NCBI GenBank assembly: GCA_937893485.1
Contig: CALBJL010000192.1
Span: forward strand, 1 to 18,934
Direction of reading: 5' to 3'
DNA: 18,934 nucleotides
Origin: an uncultured bacterium
GTDB taxonomy: Bacteria > Bacillota > Clostridia > Lachnospirales > Lachnospiraceae
Shown here: one piece after another, positions 5,517 to 13,364 of the stretch
Layout of the letters: each line of letters begins with the position of its first letter
Position numbering within the stretch: position 1 is the first letter of the stretch
The notes under the pieces: generated by a model
Database searches by the model: none
Seen by the model: only the letters and a program-made list of their open reading frames with translations
Told to the model about the DNA's origin: nothing
Position numbers and translations under genes: made by a program

Positions 5517-6500
5517 ATGAATCAGAACATGAATTTCAGCGAATTTTGCGATGCACTGATCCGTGCACTCACACCGATGTTCCCGGAGCAGACCACCATC
5601 AGCATCCAGACGATCCCCAAAAACAACAATGTATCCTTTGAGGCATTGATCATCCACGAGCCCGGCACCAATATTTCCCCTACGATCTATCTTGAAGACT
5701 ACTACACACTCTACCGCGATGGCACTTCACTCGACGAGCTGTGTGAAATTATCTGCGATGTCTTTTTGGAGGTGCGGCTCAACCACCCGATCGATCCGGG
5801 CTTTTTCACCGATTTTGCACAGGCACGCCAGCGGCTCATTTTTCAGGTCATCAGCTATGAGAAAAACGAACAGCGGCTGCACGACCTTCCCCATCTCCAA
5901 TACCTTGACCTTGCGGTGATCTTCTGCTGTATGCTGCGCATGGAAAACGGTGAAACTGCCACTGTCACGATCAAAAACGAGCATTTAGCCCTGTGGGACA
6001 CAGATCTTGACACCATAAAAAAACAGGCGTTTGCAAATATGCCACGCCTGCTTCCTGCCTATATTCAACCGATCACGGATGTACTCCGCGAGCTTGCCAC
6101 CGAGCATCCGTGTATCCTGCCGCTGCTCAGGCTGTCGGAGCACAATCCGGATATTCCCAGACTCTATGTACTCACCAACGAGACCCAGATCGGCGGTGCC
6201 TCCTGTATGCTCTACCCGCATATACTCTCCGATTTTGCCGACAGCATTGGCAAGGATCTGTATCTTCTGCCGAGCAGCATTCACGAGGTGCTTCTGCTCC
6301 CGACCGATATGCGGCACAGTGAAGCATCGCTCAACGCGCTCGTACGGCAGGTAAATGAAGAACAACTGCCGCTGACCCAGCAGTTATCCGACCACGTATA
6401 TTTCTATTCAAGAGAGCTAAAATCCATTTGCTCCTGCGCTCAGGATAACAGCCGCTCATACAGCTGCTCATACGCACGCGCGGACTTTTTCCATGAATAG
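5517..6500 (+). CDS. DUF5688-like protein of unknown function
   Basis: The 327-residue protein resembles the DUF5688 family that I recall from Lachnospiraceae. Recognisable stretches are the FEALIIHEPGTNISPTIYLE segment (about residues 40-60), YTLYRDGTSLDELCEII, a central HLQYLDLAVIFCCML, and near the end LSDHVYFYSRELKSI. No enzyme motif, signal peptide or membrane segment is evident, and function is unknown. The start is ATG 5517, with AAGGAG (5505-5510) six bases upstream. The open frame extends further back to 5370 but has no ribosome binding site there and would run through the terminator. After LKSI the frame continues for about 23 unusual residues (Ser- and Cys-rich) that overlap the 3' end of glgA by 61 bases, as if an original stop was lost. 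No promoter is obvious between the terminator at 5425 and the start codon. Confidence 0.75.
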   Translation: MNQNMNFSEFCDALIRALTPMFPEQTTISIQTIPKNNNVSFEALIIHEPGTNISPTIYLEDYYTLYRDGTSLDELCEIICDVFLEVRLNHPIDPGFFTDFAQARQRLIFQVISYEKNEQRLHDLPHLQYLDLAVIFCCMLRMENGETATVTIKNEHLALWDTDLDTIKKQAFANMPRLLPAYIQPITDVLRELATEHPCILPLLRLSEHNPDIPRLYVLTNETQIGGASCMLYPHILSDFADSIGKDLYLLPSSIHEVLLLPTDMRHSEASLNALVRQVNEEQLPLTQQLSDHVYFYSRELKSICSCAQDNSRSYSCSYARADFFHE

Positions 6501-7885
6501 TCGAGTCTCATATCACGCTGTGCCATCTCATCCCAATGCGCACGCTCGTCATAGTAGACATGCATCGCATAGTAAATGATTTTGAGCATCTCATGCGCAT
6601 TATAATTGGCAAACGAGAATCCGGTGCCGGTGTGATCGTATTCATTGTACGGCTGTACCGTATCCTTTAAACCTCCGGTTTCACGCACAATCGGAAGTGT
6701 GCCGTAACAATAGCCCATCAACTGGCTCAGACCACACGGCTCAAACAGCGACGGCATCATCAGTGCATCCGCCGATGCATAGATCCGGTGCGCCAGCTGC
6801 TCCGAATAGCAGATATTTGCCGAGAGCTTATCGGGATATTTACCTGCAAAATAGCGCAGCATATCGACATACTGCTCCTGTCCGGTTCCGAGCACGACGA
6901 TCTGCAGCCTTGCAGTTCCCAACAGTTCATCCATAATATACGCGATCAGATCCAGCCCTTTTTGATCCGTCAGCCGGGAAACCATCGCAATCATCATCGT
7001 ATCCGCGTCCTCCGGCAGTCCCAGCTCACGCTGTAACGCCAGCTTGTTCTCACGCTTTCCCGTTTTCATATCCGCCACACTAAAATTGTGTGTAAGGTAA
7101 ATATCATGACCGGGATCATACGCCTGTGTATCCAGTCCGTTGATAATGCCATAAAGACTGTCCCTGCGGGCATACAGCAGCCCGTCCAGACTCTCACCGC
7201 CCTCTTTTGTCATGATCTCCAGTGCATAAGTCGGGCTGACCGTCGTCACTGCATCCGCATAGGCGATGCCTCCCTTTAAGAAATTCGCCTCACCGTAGGA
7301 TTCCAGCTTGTCCGGCGTAAAATACTCATCCGGCAGACCCGTGAGGTTCTTGACCACATCGATCGAATAGCGCCCCTGAAAACGCAGGTTGTGGATCGTA
7401 CAGATCGTCTTTGTCCGTTGCAGCTGCGGATAATCCGATGCAAATGCCTTCAAAAATACCGGTACGAGCGCCGCCTGCCAGTCATGACAATGGATGATGT
7501 CCGGCACAAAACCGATCATCTCTGTCGCCGCGAGCACTGCCTTTGAAAAATATGCAAATTTCTCAATGTCCTCGTGCAGCTGGTTATACGGCTGCGAACC
7601 TGCAAAATAATATTCGTTGTCAACAAAATAATAATGTACGCCCGCCTCTTCCGTCTCCAAAATACCTACATACTGGTTTCTCCAGCCGAGCGATACATAA
7701 AAGTGGGCATGAAATCTCAGCTTCTTTTTCAGGTTGTCCTCCATACAGGCATATTTTGGCAGAATCACACGGACATCATAGTTCTGTCTGTCAATATAAT
7801 GTGCCAGCGAACCTGTGACATCTGCCAGCCCGCCTGTCTTGATAAAAGGAACTGCCTCTGAGGCTACAAATAATATTTTTTTCAT
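6440..7885 (-). CDS. glgA: Glycogen synthase GlgA
   Basis: GlgA (GT5, GT-B fold) transfers glucose from ADP-glucose to the end of growing alpha-1,4-glucan in the cytoplasm. The 481 residues match the usual length. The N-terminal KTGGL motif (K16 to L20), which binds ADP-glucose, is present. So are HCHDW (132-136), the R304/K309 pair in SRLTDQKG, and the catalytic FEPCGLSQL (381-389). The start is ATG 7885, with AGGAG about 12 bases upstream. The gene follows spo0A by 52 bases on the same strand, with no visible terminator. Other glycogen genes (glgC, glgB, glgP) are not in the window. Its 3' end overlaps the convergent DUF5688-like gene. Confidence 0.95.
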   Translation of the reverse strand: MKKILFVASEAVPFIKTGGLADVTGSLAHYIDRQNYDVRVILPKYACMEDNLKKKLRFHAHFYVSLGWRNQYVGILETEEAGVHYYFVDNEYYFAGSQPYNQLHEDIEKFAYFSKAVLAATEMIGFVPDIIHCHDWQAALVPVFLKAFASDYPQLQRTKTICTIHNLRFQGRYSIDVVKNLTGLPDEYFTPDKLESYGEANFLKGGIAYADAVTTVSPTYALEIMTKEGGESLDGLLYARRDSLYGIINGLDTQAYDPGHDIYLTHNFSVADMKTGKRENKLALQRELGLPEDADTMMIAMVSRLTDQKGLDLIAYIMDELLGTARLQIVVLGTGQEQYVDMLRYFAGKYPDKLSANICYSEQLAHRIYASADALMMPSLFEPCGLSQLMGYCYGTLPIVRETGGLKDTVQPYNEYDHTGTGFSFANYNAHEMLKIIYYAMHVYYDERAHWDEMAQRDMRLDYSWKKSARAYEQLYERLLS

Positions 7886-7937
7886 CTACACACGCATCTC
7901 CTGTATAGCATATTTTTTATCTGCTACCAGTATACAC

Positions 7938-8735
7938 CTATGCGCGCTTATATTCCAGACGTATTTTATCCGCAATGAGTGCGATAAACTCAGAATTTGT
8001 CGGTTTGCCCTTGCCGTTACTGATTGTATAGCCAAATAATTCATCAATCGTATCTGTTTTTCCGCGGTTCCACGCTACCTCAATCGCATGGCGGATCGCG
8101 CGCTCCACCCGGCTCGGTGTCGTCTGGAATTTCTTGGCGATCGTCGGATAAAGCACCTTCGTAATCGAACCGAGCATCTCGATATCATCCACTGCCATCA
8201 TGATTGCCTCCCGCAGATACTGATAGCCTTTGATATGTGCCGGTACTCCGATCTCGTGGATAATATTCGTCACATCCGCCTCCAGATCATGCGCAGCCGG
8301 CTCCGGTACTTTCTCATAGCTGCCTGCCGCACGCACCTCACTTCCGCGGCGGTTACGGTTGTCGCGCAGGCGCTTGATATGCCGTAATACGACCTCGTTT
8401 TCAAACGGCTTCATAATAAAATAATCGGCTCCCTTTTGAAATGCATCCTCCGTGATGCTCTCCTGTCCGACCGCACTGATAATGATTACCGCCGGCTTCT
8501 TTTTCAGACTGTGGTCACGGCTTAGTTTGTCCAATACACTCAGTCCGTCAAGTTTCGGCATTACGATATCTAAGAGCATGACATCCGGCTGCTTGCTTCT
8601 GATCAGATCATACGCCTCCACTCCGTCCTTTGCAGTTCCCACAACCTCTAATTCGGCATCCTTTGCCACGATATCTCCCAGTAATCTTAACATTTTCTCG
8701 TTATCGTCTGCGATTGCTACATTAAATTTGTCCAT
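7938..8735 (-). CDS. spo0A: Sporulation master regulator Spo0A
   Basis: Spo0A is the response regulator that commits the cell to sporulation. The receiver domain (1-125) has the acidic pair D10/D11, phospho-acceptor D56 (MLLDIVMP), S87 and K109. The C-terminal effector domain (about 150-265) has the diagnostic HEIGVPAHIKGYQYLREAI and the recognition-helix region SRVERAIRHAIEVAW. At 265 residues it is full length. The start is ATG 8735, with AAGGAGG seven bases upstream. It follows spoIVB, as in most spore-forming Firmicutes. Unlike Bacilli, Clostridia usually phosphorylate Spo0A directly by orphan kinases; none is in this window. The upstream region contains its own promoter and 0A-box-like sites, listed separately. 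Confidence 0.97.
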   Translation of the reverse strand: MDKFNVAIADDNEKMLRLLGDIVAKDAELEVVGTAKDGVEAYDLIRSKQPDVMLLDIVMPKLDGLSVLDKLSRDHSLKKKPAVIIISAVGQESITEDAFQKGADYFIMKPFENEVVLRHIKRLRDNRNRRGSEVRAAGSYEKVPEPAAHDLEADVTNIIHEIGVPAHIKGYQYLREAIMMAVDDIEMLGSITKVLYPTIAKKFQTTPSRVERAIRHAIEVAWNRGKTDTIDELFGYTISNGKGKPTNSEFIALIADKIRLEYKRA

Positions 8736-8763
8736 TGTTGTCCCTCCTTAACGAACTATCGCT

Positions 8764-8796
8764 ATTATAAGAGGTGAATTCCGAATAATCTGTCAA
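8764..8796 (-). promoter_or_regulatory. Candidate spo0A promoter with long spacer
   Basis: On the minus strand a perfect TTGACA (8791-8796) and a perfect TATAAT (8764-8769) are 21 bases apart, longer than the normal 17. Spo0A-activated sigma-A promoters such as spoIIG in Bacillus also have about 22-base spacers. A weak sigma-H-like pair (AAGAATT then GGAAT, about 12 bases apart) overlaps the same stretch. Confidence 0.5.
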
Positions 8797-8807
8797 TTCT
8801 TGTCGGC
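8791..8807 (+). promoter_or_regulatory. Tandem 0A-box-like sites upstream of spo0A
   Basis: TGTCAAT (8791-8797) and TGTCGGC (8801-8807) each match five of seven positions of the Spo0A box TGTCGAA. They are exactly 10 bp apart, one helical turn, the spacing at which Spo0A dimers bind. The first overlaps the -35 hexamer. Confidence 0.4.
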
Positions 8808-8851
8808 AAATTAAATTTTTGTGAAAATTAGTGGTTGGATATTTTATTTCA

Positions 8852-10180
8852 TCAATATATAGTGGTATGCTCCTCAAACATTGATTCTGCAAAGATGCCA
8901 TACCCTCTGGTCGGGTCATCGACAAATACATGTGTGACCGCTCCGATGAGCCTTCCGTTCTGGATGATCGGGCTTCCGCTCATCCCCTGCACGATTCCGC
9001 CAGTGCGCGCGAGCAGCCGTTCATCGGTCACCCGGTAACGGATGCCCTTGTTCTCTTCTGAGGTGTGATAGTCAATCCGCTCGATCTCGATATCATATGC
9101 CAGCCGCTCCCCCGTGACTGAGCAGATGATCTGTGCCGCTCCCTCTGTGATCTCCTGCTTATAAGCGACCGGAAGCTGTTCGACATCCGCGAGCGCCTGC
9201 GGCAGCTGCTCAATCGTCCCGTAAATCCCGTTTTCCGTATTTTCCCCAACACTGCCGAGATAGCAGGATGGCTGAAACCGGATGAGCCCCGTCACTTCCC
9301 CCGGATTTCCGCGCCTGCCCTTTGAGATGCCTGTGATCGTCGTCTCATAGACGCTGCCATCATCAATCCGGATCAGCTCTCCCGTATCAATATCACTCAC
9401 ACCGTGTCCAAGTGCTCCGTATTCACCATCCTCCGTCACATAGGTCATCGTTCCGATGCCTGCAATATCATCCCGCACCCAGATACCGAGCTTGCTCGTG
9501 CCGTCTGCCGCCACCTCCGGCATGACCACGACATCGATCGGCTTGCCCGCACGCAGCACGTGTAACACCATGCGCCTGCCTCCGCTCGCTGCGACGAAAT
9601 CCATCAGCTCTTCCTTTGTGTGCACAGCCGTATCGTCCACCTTCACAATCACATCCCCGCTTCTGATCCGGTATGCCGCAGGTGCAATCAATGCCCCGTT
9701 CTGATCGGTAAAGCTTGCGCACTCCACGACAAGCACACCGCTGTTTTTCAGATAAATCCCTATGTTTGTGCCTGCGGCCACGACGTTTGCACGATCCGTA
9801 TAGTGAACGACCACCTGCTTGAGCGGAATCAGGTCAAACAGGCGGCAGGTCAGCACGCCGTCATTTTCCGATGCCGCCAGCGTGCGCTGCGCACCGAATA
9901 CCGGCTGCACATCCTCCTCATAATCAATGCCGATCGGTAAGCCGTCTGCAAATGCGAGCGGCTGCCCCTCCTGCTGCTCCGCCTTCGTCAGATAGATCTC
10001 GTCCGGCAGATAGACAAACAGCAGCACATACGAAAAGACCAGCCATCCCAGCACACCGTATAAAACATATCGCCGTCTGGTTCGTCCGTTTGCAGGCTTT
10101 TTATTTGTCATCCTCTGTCTCATCATGTTCCATAGTTTCATTGTTTTTATCTTGGTTATTATCCTGTTCATCGTTTTCAT
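8852..10180 (-). CDS. spoIVB: SpoIVB serine peptidase (S55), sporulation sigma-K checkpoint
   Basis: SpoIVB is made in the forespore, crosses into the intermembrane space and triggers sigma-K activation. The 442 residues show a basic N-terminus, one transmembrane anchor (about 38-58, RYVLYGVLGWLVFSYVLL), a PDZ domain (about 145-225, with RIRSGDVIVKVD) and an S55 peptidase domain. The probable triad is H259 (GALGHG), D386 (RVTDERLL) and S401 (GMSGSP). The spacing of 127 and 15 residues equals that of Bacillus subtilis H236/D363/S378. The N-terminus is unusually long and basic. The start is uncertain: AAGGAGG (10196-10202) lies 15 bases from the ATG at 10180. It lies between recN and spo0A in the usual order, with no terminator before spo0A. 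Confidence 0.95.
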   Translation of the reverse strand: MKTMNRIITKIKTMKLWNMMRQRMTNKKPANGRTRRRYVLYGVLGWLVFSYVLLFVYLPDEIYLTKAEQQEGQPLAFADGLPIGIDYEEDVQPVFGAQRTLAASENDGVLTCRLFDLIPLKQVVVHYTDRANVVAAGTNIGIYLKNSGVLVVECASFTDQNGALIAPAAYRIRSGDVIVKVDDTAVHTKEELMDFVAASGGRRMVLHVLRAGKPIDVVVMPEVAADGTSKLGIWVRDDIAGIGTMTYVTEDGEYGALGHGVSDIDTGELIRIDDGSVYETTITGISKGRRGNPGEVTGLIRFQPSCYLGSVGENTENGIYGTIEQLPQALADVEQLPVAYKQEITEGAAQIICSVTGERLAYDIEIERIDYHTSEENKGIRYRVTDERLLARTGGIVQGMSGSPIIQNGRLIGAVTHVFVDDPTRGYGIFAESMFEEHTTIY

Positions 10181-10235
10181 CAGATCAATGCAGCGCCTCC
10201 TTCGTACAAATAAATAGAACTAAGTACAAATCCAC

Positions 10236-10272
10236 AATAAAAGAAGAACGCCTTATGCGTTCTTCTTTTATT
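10236..10272 (-). terminator. Hairpin terminator between recN and spoIVB
   Basis: A 16-bp perfect inverted repeat (10236-10251 and 10257-10272) around a five-base loop. On the minus strand the second arm is T-rich (TTCTTCTTTTATT), giving the T-run needed for termination of recN. This separates spoIVB and spo0A from the upstream operon, consistent with separate sporulation control. Confidence 0.72.
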
Positions 10273-10301
10273 ATGAGCTGTTTTTTGTTTTCCAATCAGG
10301 T

Positions 10302-11969
10302 TTATTTCGCCTGCATCGCCAATTTTTTCATTTCGCGCGCACTCTCGATCACAGTCTGTGTCACTTCCACACCGCCGAGCATCCTTCCGAGCTCCGCGAT
10401 GCTCTGCTCCTCGTCGAGCAGCGTCAGCCGCGTCACTGTCGTTCCGTCCGCCACCTGTTTTTCGATAAAATAATGCGCATCTGCCATCGCCGCGATCTGC
10501 GGCAGGTGGGTAATACAGATCACCTGATGGTTTTTCGCGATCTTATGGAGCTTCTGTGATACCATCTGCGCGGTTCTGCCGCTGATTCCGGTATCGATCT
10601 CGTCAAAGATCAGCGTCTCTATGCCATCGTTTTCCGCGAGCACAGATTTCAATGCCAGCATCACGCGCGACAATTCGCCGCCCGATGCGATATTTTTGAG
10701 TTCGCGCAGCGGCTCACCCGGATTGGTCGAAATCATAAATTCCATCGCGTCAGATCCGTTCGCGCTGTAATGATCGAGTTTCGTGAATTTGAGATCAAAT
10801 GCGACATCTAAAAAATTCAGATCACGCAGTGCCTGCAGCATCTTTTCACGCAGCTGTACGCCCGCCGCCTGACGCAGCTCACTCAGCTGCGCACTCAGCC
10901 GGTCTACCTGTTCGCGCGCGCTCTCCAACTCCTGACGCAGCCGCTGTTCATAGGCATCCATATCGTTAAGCTGGTCGATCCGCTCCTGTTTTTTTGCACA
11001 TGCATCCAGTATTTTTTCGATCGTATCCCCGTATTTGGACTTCAGATGGTTAACCACATCCAGCCGCTGTTCCACCTCGGCGAACCGTTCACCGTCAAAC
11101 GCGGCATCATCCATATAACCGCTCAGATCCCGATGAAAATCCGACAGCAGCTCCTCAATCTGGCTCAACTGTCCGCTCATGGATGCGAGCTGCTCATCGA
11201 AGCTGTCTACCGCTGTCAGTTCCCGCGTCGCCCTGCCGATCAGCCCGGATGCACCATCCTCGCCGACCGCCTGATCGACCGTCTGCAATGCCTCCATGAT
11301 CCGTTTACTGTTTGTCATGCGGCGGTACACCTGTTCCAGCTCCTCGTCCTCGCCGGATATGAGCCGCGCGCCCTCGATCTCCGAGACCTCGTACTCTAAC
11401 AGCGCCTGCTCCCTTATGAGCGCCTCCTTATCACCGCATTGCTCCTCCAATGATTTTTTGCAGGCAGTATACGTTTTATACGCCTCTGCCAATGCACGTT
11501 TTTTTTCAAGCAATTCTGCACCTGCATAATCATCCAGATACTCCAGATGCTTGCTCATATGCAGCAGCGACTGGTGCTCGTGCTGTCCGTGAATATCGAT
11601 CAGACAGGCAGCCGCCTGACGCAGCTTCGATGCAGGTACACTCTCGCCGTTGATCTTTGCCACGCTGCGGCCTCCGGTGATCCTGCGGGATAAAATGACC
11701 GTTTCATCCTCCGGCTCGATCCCCAGCGCCTGCAGCTGTGCGCAGACAGATGCGGACAGACCGGAAAAGATCAGTTCCACATAGCCCGCTTCCTCATGCT
11801 CTCTGAGCATGCTGCGGTCTACCTTTTCACCCAGCGCAAAACTGATCGAATCAATGATAATCGATTTACCGGCACCGGTCTCTCCGGTGAGGATATTCAG
11901 ACCGTCTCTTAGGTCTACCTCCACTTCATTGATCAATGCAAGATTTTTTACATATAGCGTTTGCAGCAT
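10302..11969 (-). CDS. recN: DNA repair protein RecN
   Basis: RecN is an SMC-like ATPase that gathers DNA at double-strand breaks for recombination repair. In 555 residues the order is: Walker A GETGAGKS (29-36), long coiled-coil arms (about 150-370) with many E, Q and L, the ABC signature ASGGELSRVMLAL, Walker B TLIFDEIDTGISG and ICITHLPQIAAMAD near the end. Length and motif order are normal. The start is ATG 11969, with AAGGAA seven bases upstream. It follows argR by 37 bases, as ahrC-recN does in Bacillus. A terminator follows it. Confidence 0.96.
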   Translation of the reverse strand: MLQTLYVKNLALINEVEVDLRDGLNILTGETGAGKSIIIDSISFALGEKVDRSMLREHEEAGYVELIFSGLSASVCAQLQALGIEPEDETVILSRRITGGRSVAKINGESVPASKLRQAAACLIDIHGQHEHQSLLHMSKHLEYLDDYAGAELLEKKRALAEAYKTYTACKKSLEEQCGDKEALIREQALLEYEVSEIEGARLISGEDEELEQVYRRMTNSKRIMEALQTVDQAVGEDGASGLIGRATRELTAVDSFDEQLASMSGQLSQIEELLSDFHRDLSGYMDDAAFDGERFAEVEQRLDVVNHLKSKYGDTIEKILDACAKKQERIDQLNDMDAYEQRLRQELESAREQVDRLSAQLSELRQAAGVQLREKMLQALRDLNFLDVAFDLKFTKLDHYSANGSDAMEFMISTNPGEPLRELKNIASGGELSRVMLALKSVLAENDGIETLIFDEIDTGISGRTAQMVSQKLHKIAKNHQVICITHLPQIAAMADAHYFIEKQVADGTTVTRLTLLDEEQSIAELGRMLGGVEVTQTVIESAREMKKLAMQAK

Positions 11970-12006
11970 AGATTACTTCCTTTATTGTTGTGTTGATTCG
12001 TATGGT

Positions 12007-12459
12007 TTATTCAGTTGCCAGCTTTTTCAGACGTACTAACAGATTCTGTGCATCCGCACTCGTGCGGACGGCGCACATGATCGTGTCATCACCCGCAATA
12101 CTGCCGACGATCTCATCACACTGCATATGGTCGAGCGCTGCCGCCACCGCCATCGCCATGCCTGAAACGGTCTTTACAACCAGTATGTTCTGTGCCGTGT
12201 CCGCAGAGCGGAACCCCTCCTTAAAGACACGCACATAGGTTCCGTCCATATCCTCATCCGGCTCCGCCAGTGTCGCATAGCGCTGTCTGCCGTTTGCCTG
12301 CGCAACCTTTGTAAGCTTGAGCTCCCGAATGTCACGGGATACGGTCGCCTGTGTGACCTGATAGCCCTCCCGCCTGAGATAATCGGACAACTCCTCCTGA
12401 GTCTCAATGTCATACTGCTTGATCAGTTCGAGTATTTTTGTATGTCTGGTTGCTTTCAT
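12007..12459 (-). CDS. argR: Arginine repressor ArgR/AhrC
   Basis: ArgR is a hexameric transcription factor that senses arginine and controls arginine synthesis and breakdown genes. The 150 residues have an N-terminal winged helix-turn-helix (about 1-70) with TQEELSDYLRREG and the recognition stretch QVTQATVSRDIRELKL. The C-terminal oligomerisation and arginine-binding domain (about 80-150) includes the conserved GSIAGDDTIM, whose aspartates bind arginine. The start is the ATG at 12459, preceded by a GGAGA-like site. It lies between nadK and recN, the usual Firmicute position. No arginine synthesis gene and no clear ARG box is visible here. Confidence 0.95.
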   Translation of the reverse strand: MKATRHTKILELIKQYDIETQEELSDYLRREGYQVTQATVSRDIRELKLTKVAQANGRQRYATLAEPDEDMDGTYVRVFKEGFRSADTAQNILVVKTVSGMAMAVAAALDHMQCDEIVGSIAGDDTIMCAVRTSADAQNLLVRLKKLATE

Positions 12460-12495
12460 TGTCTCTCCTCAATAATATCATTGTCATGATTTCCC

Positions 12496-13356
12496 TCAAT
12501 GATAAGACTGCATTTTTTTACGCAGGATCTCTAAAAAGCTCAGCTTTCCAAGCTTTAAAATCCTGCAATCTTCCTTTGCCTGGCAGATCACGATCCGGTC
12601 TCCGACATCCAGCTCTGCATAGTGGTCGCCGTCAAAGCTCACCACGACCTGTTCATCCGCCTCGCAGCGTCTCGCACCGATCTCTACAACGACCTCATCC
12701 TCCGCCCCGATCACAATGCTCTTGGAGTTCAATGTATGTGAATTGATCGGTGTGATGAGGATCATCCGCGCCTTCGGATCTACGATCGGCCCACCCGCCG
12801 ACAGATTGTATCCGGTTGATCCGGTCGGTGTCGATACGATGACTCCGTCACCATCAAAGGTATTGAGATACTGCCCGTTGACATAGACCACCAGATTGAC
12901 GAGCTGCAATGCCCCGCTGCGGTGAATGACAATATCGTTGAGCGCCGCCTGCTGCGGCAGCTCCTTCCCACCCTGCACAGGGGTTCCGCACAGCCGCATA
13001 CGCGCCTCCAGCACAAACTGGTCATCCATGATCTGGTCGATCGCCCCGTACACGGTCGCCTCCTCCAGCTCACACAGATATCCGAGTGTGCCGAGATTGA
13101 CACCGATCAGCGGCACGTTTCGCGATGCCGTATCCCGCGCCGCGCGGATCAGCGTTCCGTCACCGCCGACGACAAAAATGAGATCCAGCTGCTCCGGAAG
13201 CTGTTCCGGTCTGACATAGCCATCCGGCTGCTCCTCCCCGCGACTCACAAGGTATCCGCAGCTGCCGCCCTTTGTCTCGATATAGTCCTGAATGCTTTTT
13301 GTGAGCCTCAGACCCTGATCCTTATATGAATTTGTGATAATGAAAAAATTCTTCAT
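12496..13356 (-). CDS. nadK: NAD kinase
   Basis: NadK phosphorylates NAD to NADP using ATP or polyphosphate. The 286-residue form has the catalytic GGDGT at 64-68, NLGTLGYL at about 88-94, the NAD-binding PTGSTGYNLSAGG and the ITPINSHTLNSKS stretch. The ATG at 13356 is preferred: GAGG lies six bases upstream and the protein then begins MKNFFIITNS, like other clostridial NadK. An ATG at 13368 overlaps the tlyA stop as ATGA and is an alternative giving four more residues. A still longer frame to 13455 reads Gly-rich nonsense inside tlyA and is rejected. Translation is probably coupled to tlyA. Confidence 0.95.
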   Translation of the reverse strand: MKNFFIITNSYKDQGLRLTKSIQDYIETKGGSCGYLVSRGEEQPDGYVRPEQLPEQLDLIFVVGGDGTLIRAARDTASRNVPLIGVNLGTLGYLCELEEATVYGAIDQIMDDQFVLEARMRLCGTPVQGGKELPQQAALNDIVIHRSGALQLVNLVVYVNGQYLNTFDGDGVIVSTPTGSTGYNLSAGGPIVDPKARMILITPINSHTLNSKSIVIGAEDEVVVEIGARRCEADEQVVVSFDGDHYAELDVGDRIVICQAKEDCRILKLGKLSFLEILRKKMQSYH

Positions 13357-13364
13357 CGCATTCC

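Noticed and set aside
9871..10473. 200-residue open frame on the plus strand
   Set aside because: It crosses the spoIVB start, the intergenic terminator and the recN end in antisense; its composition is that of a shadow frame.
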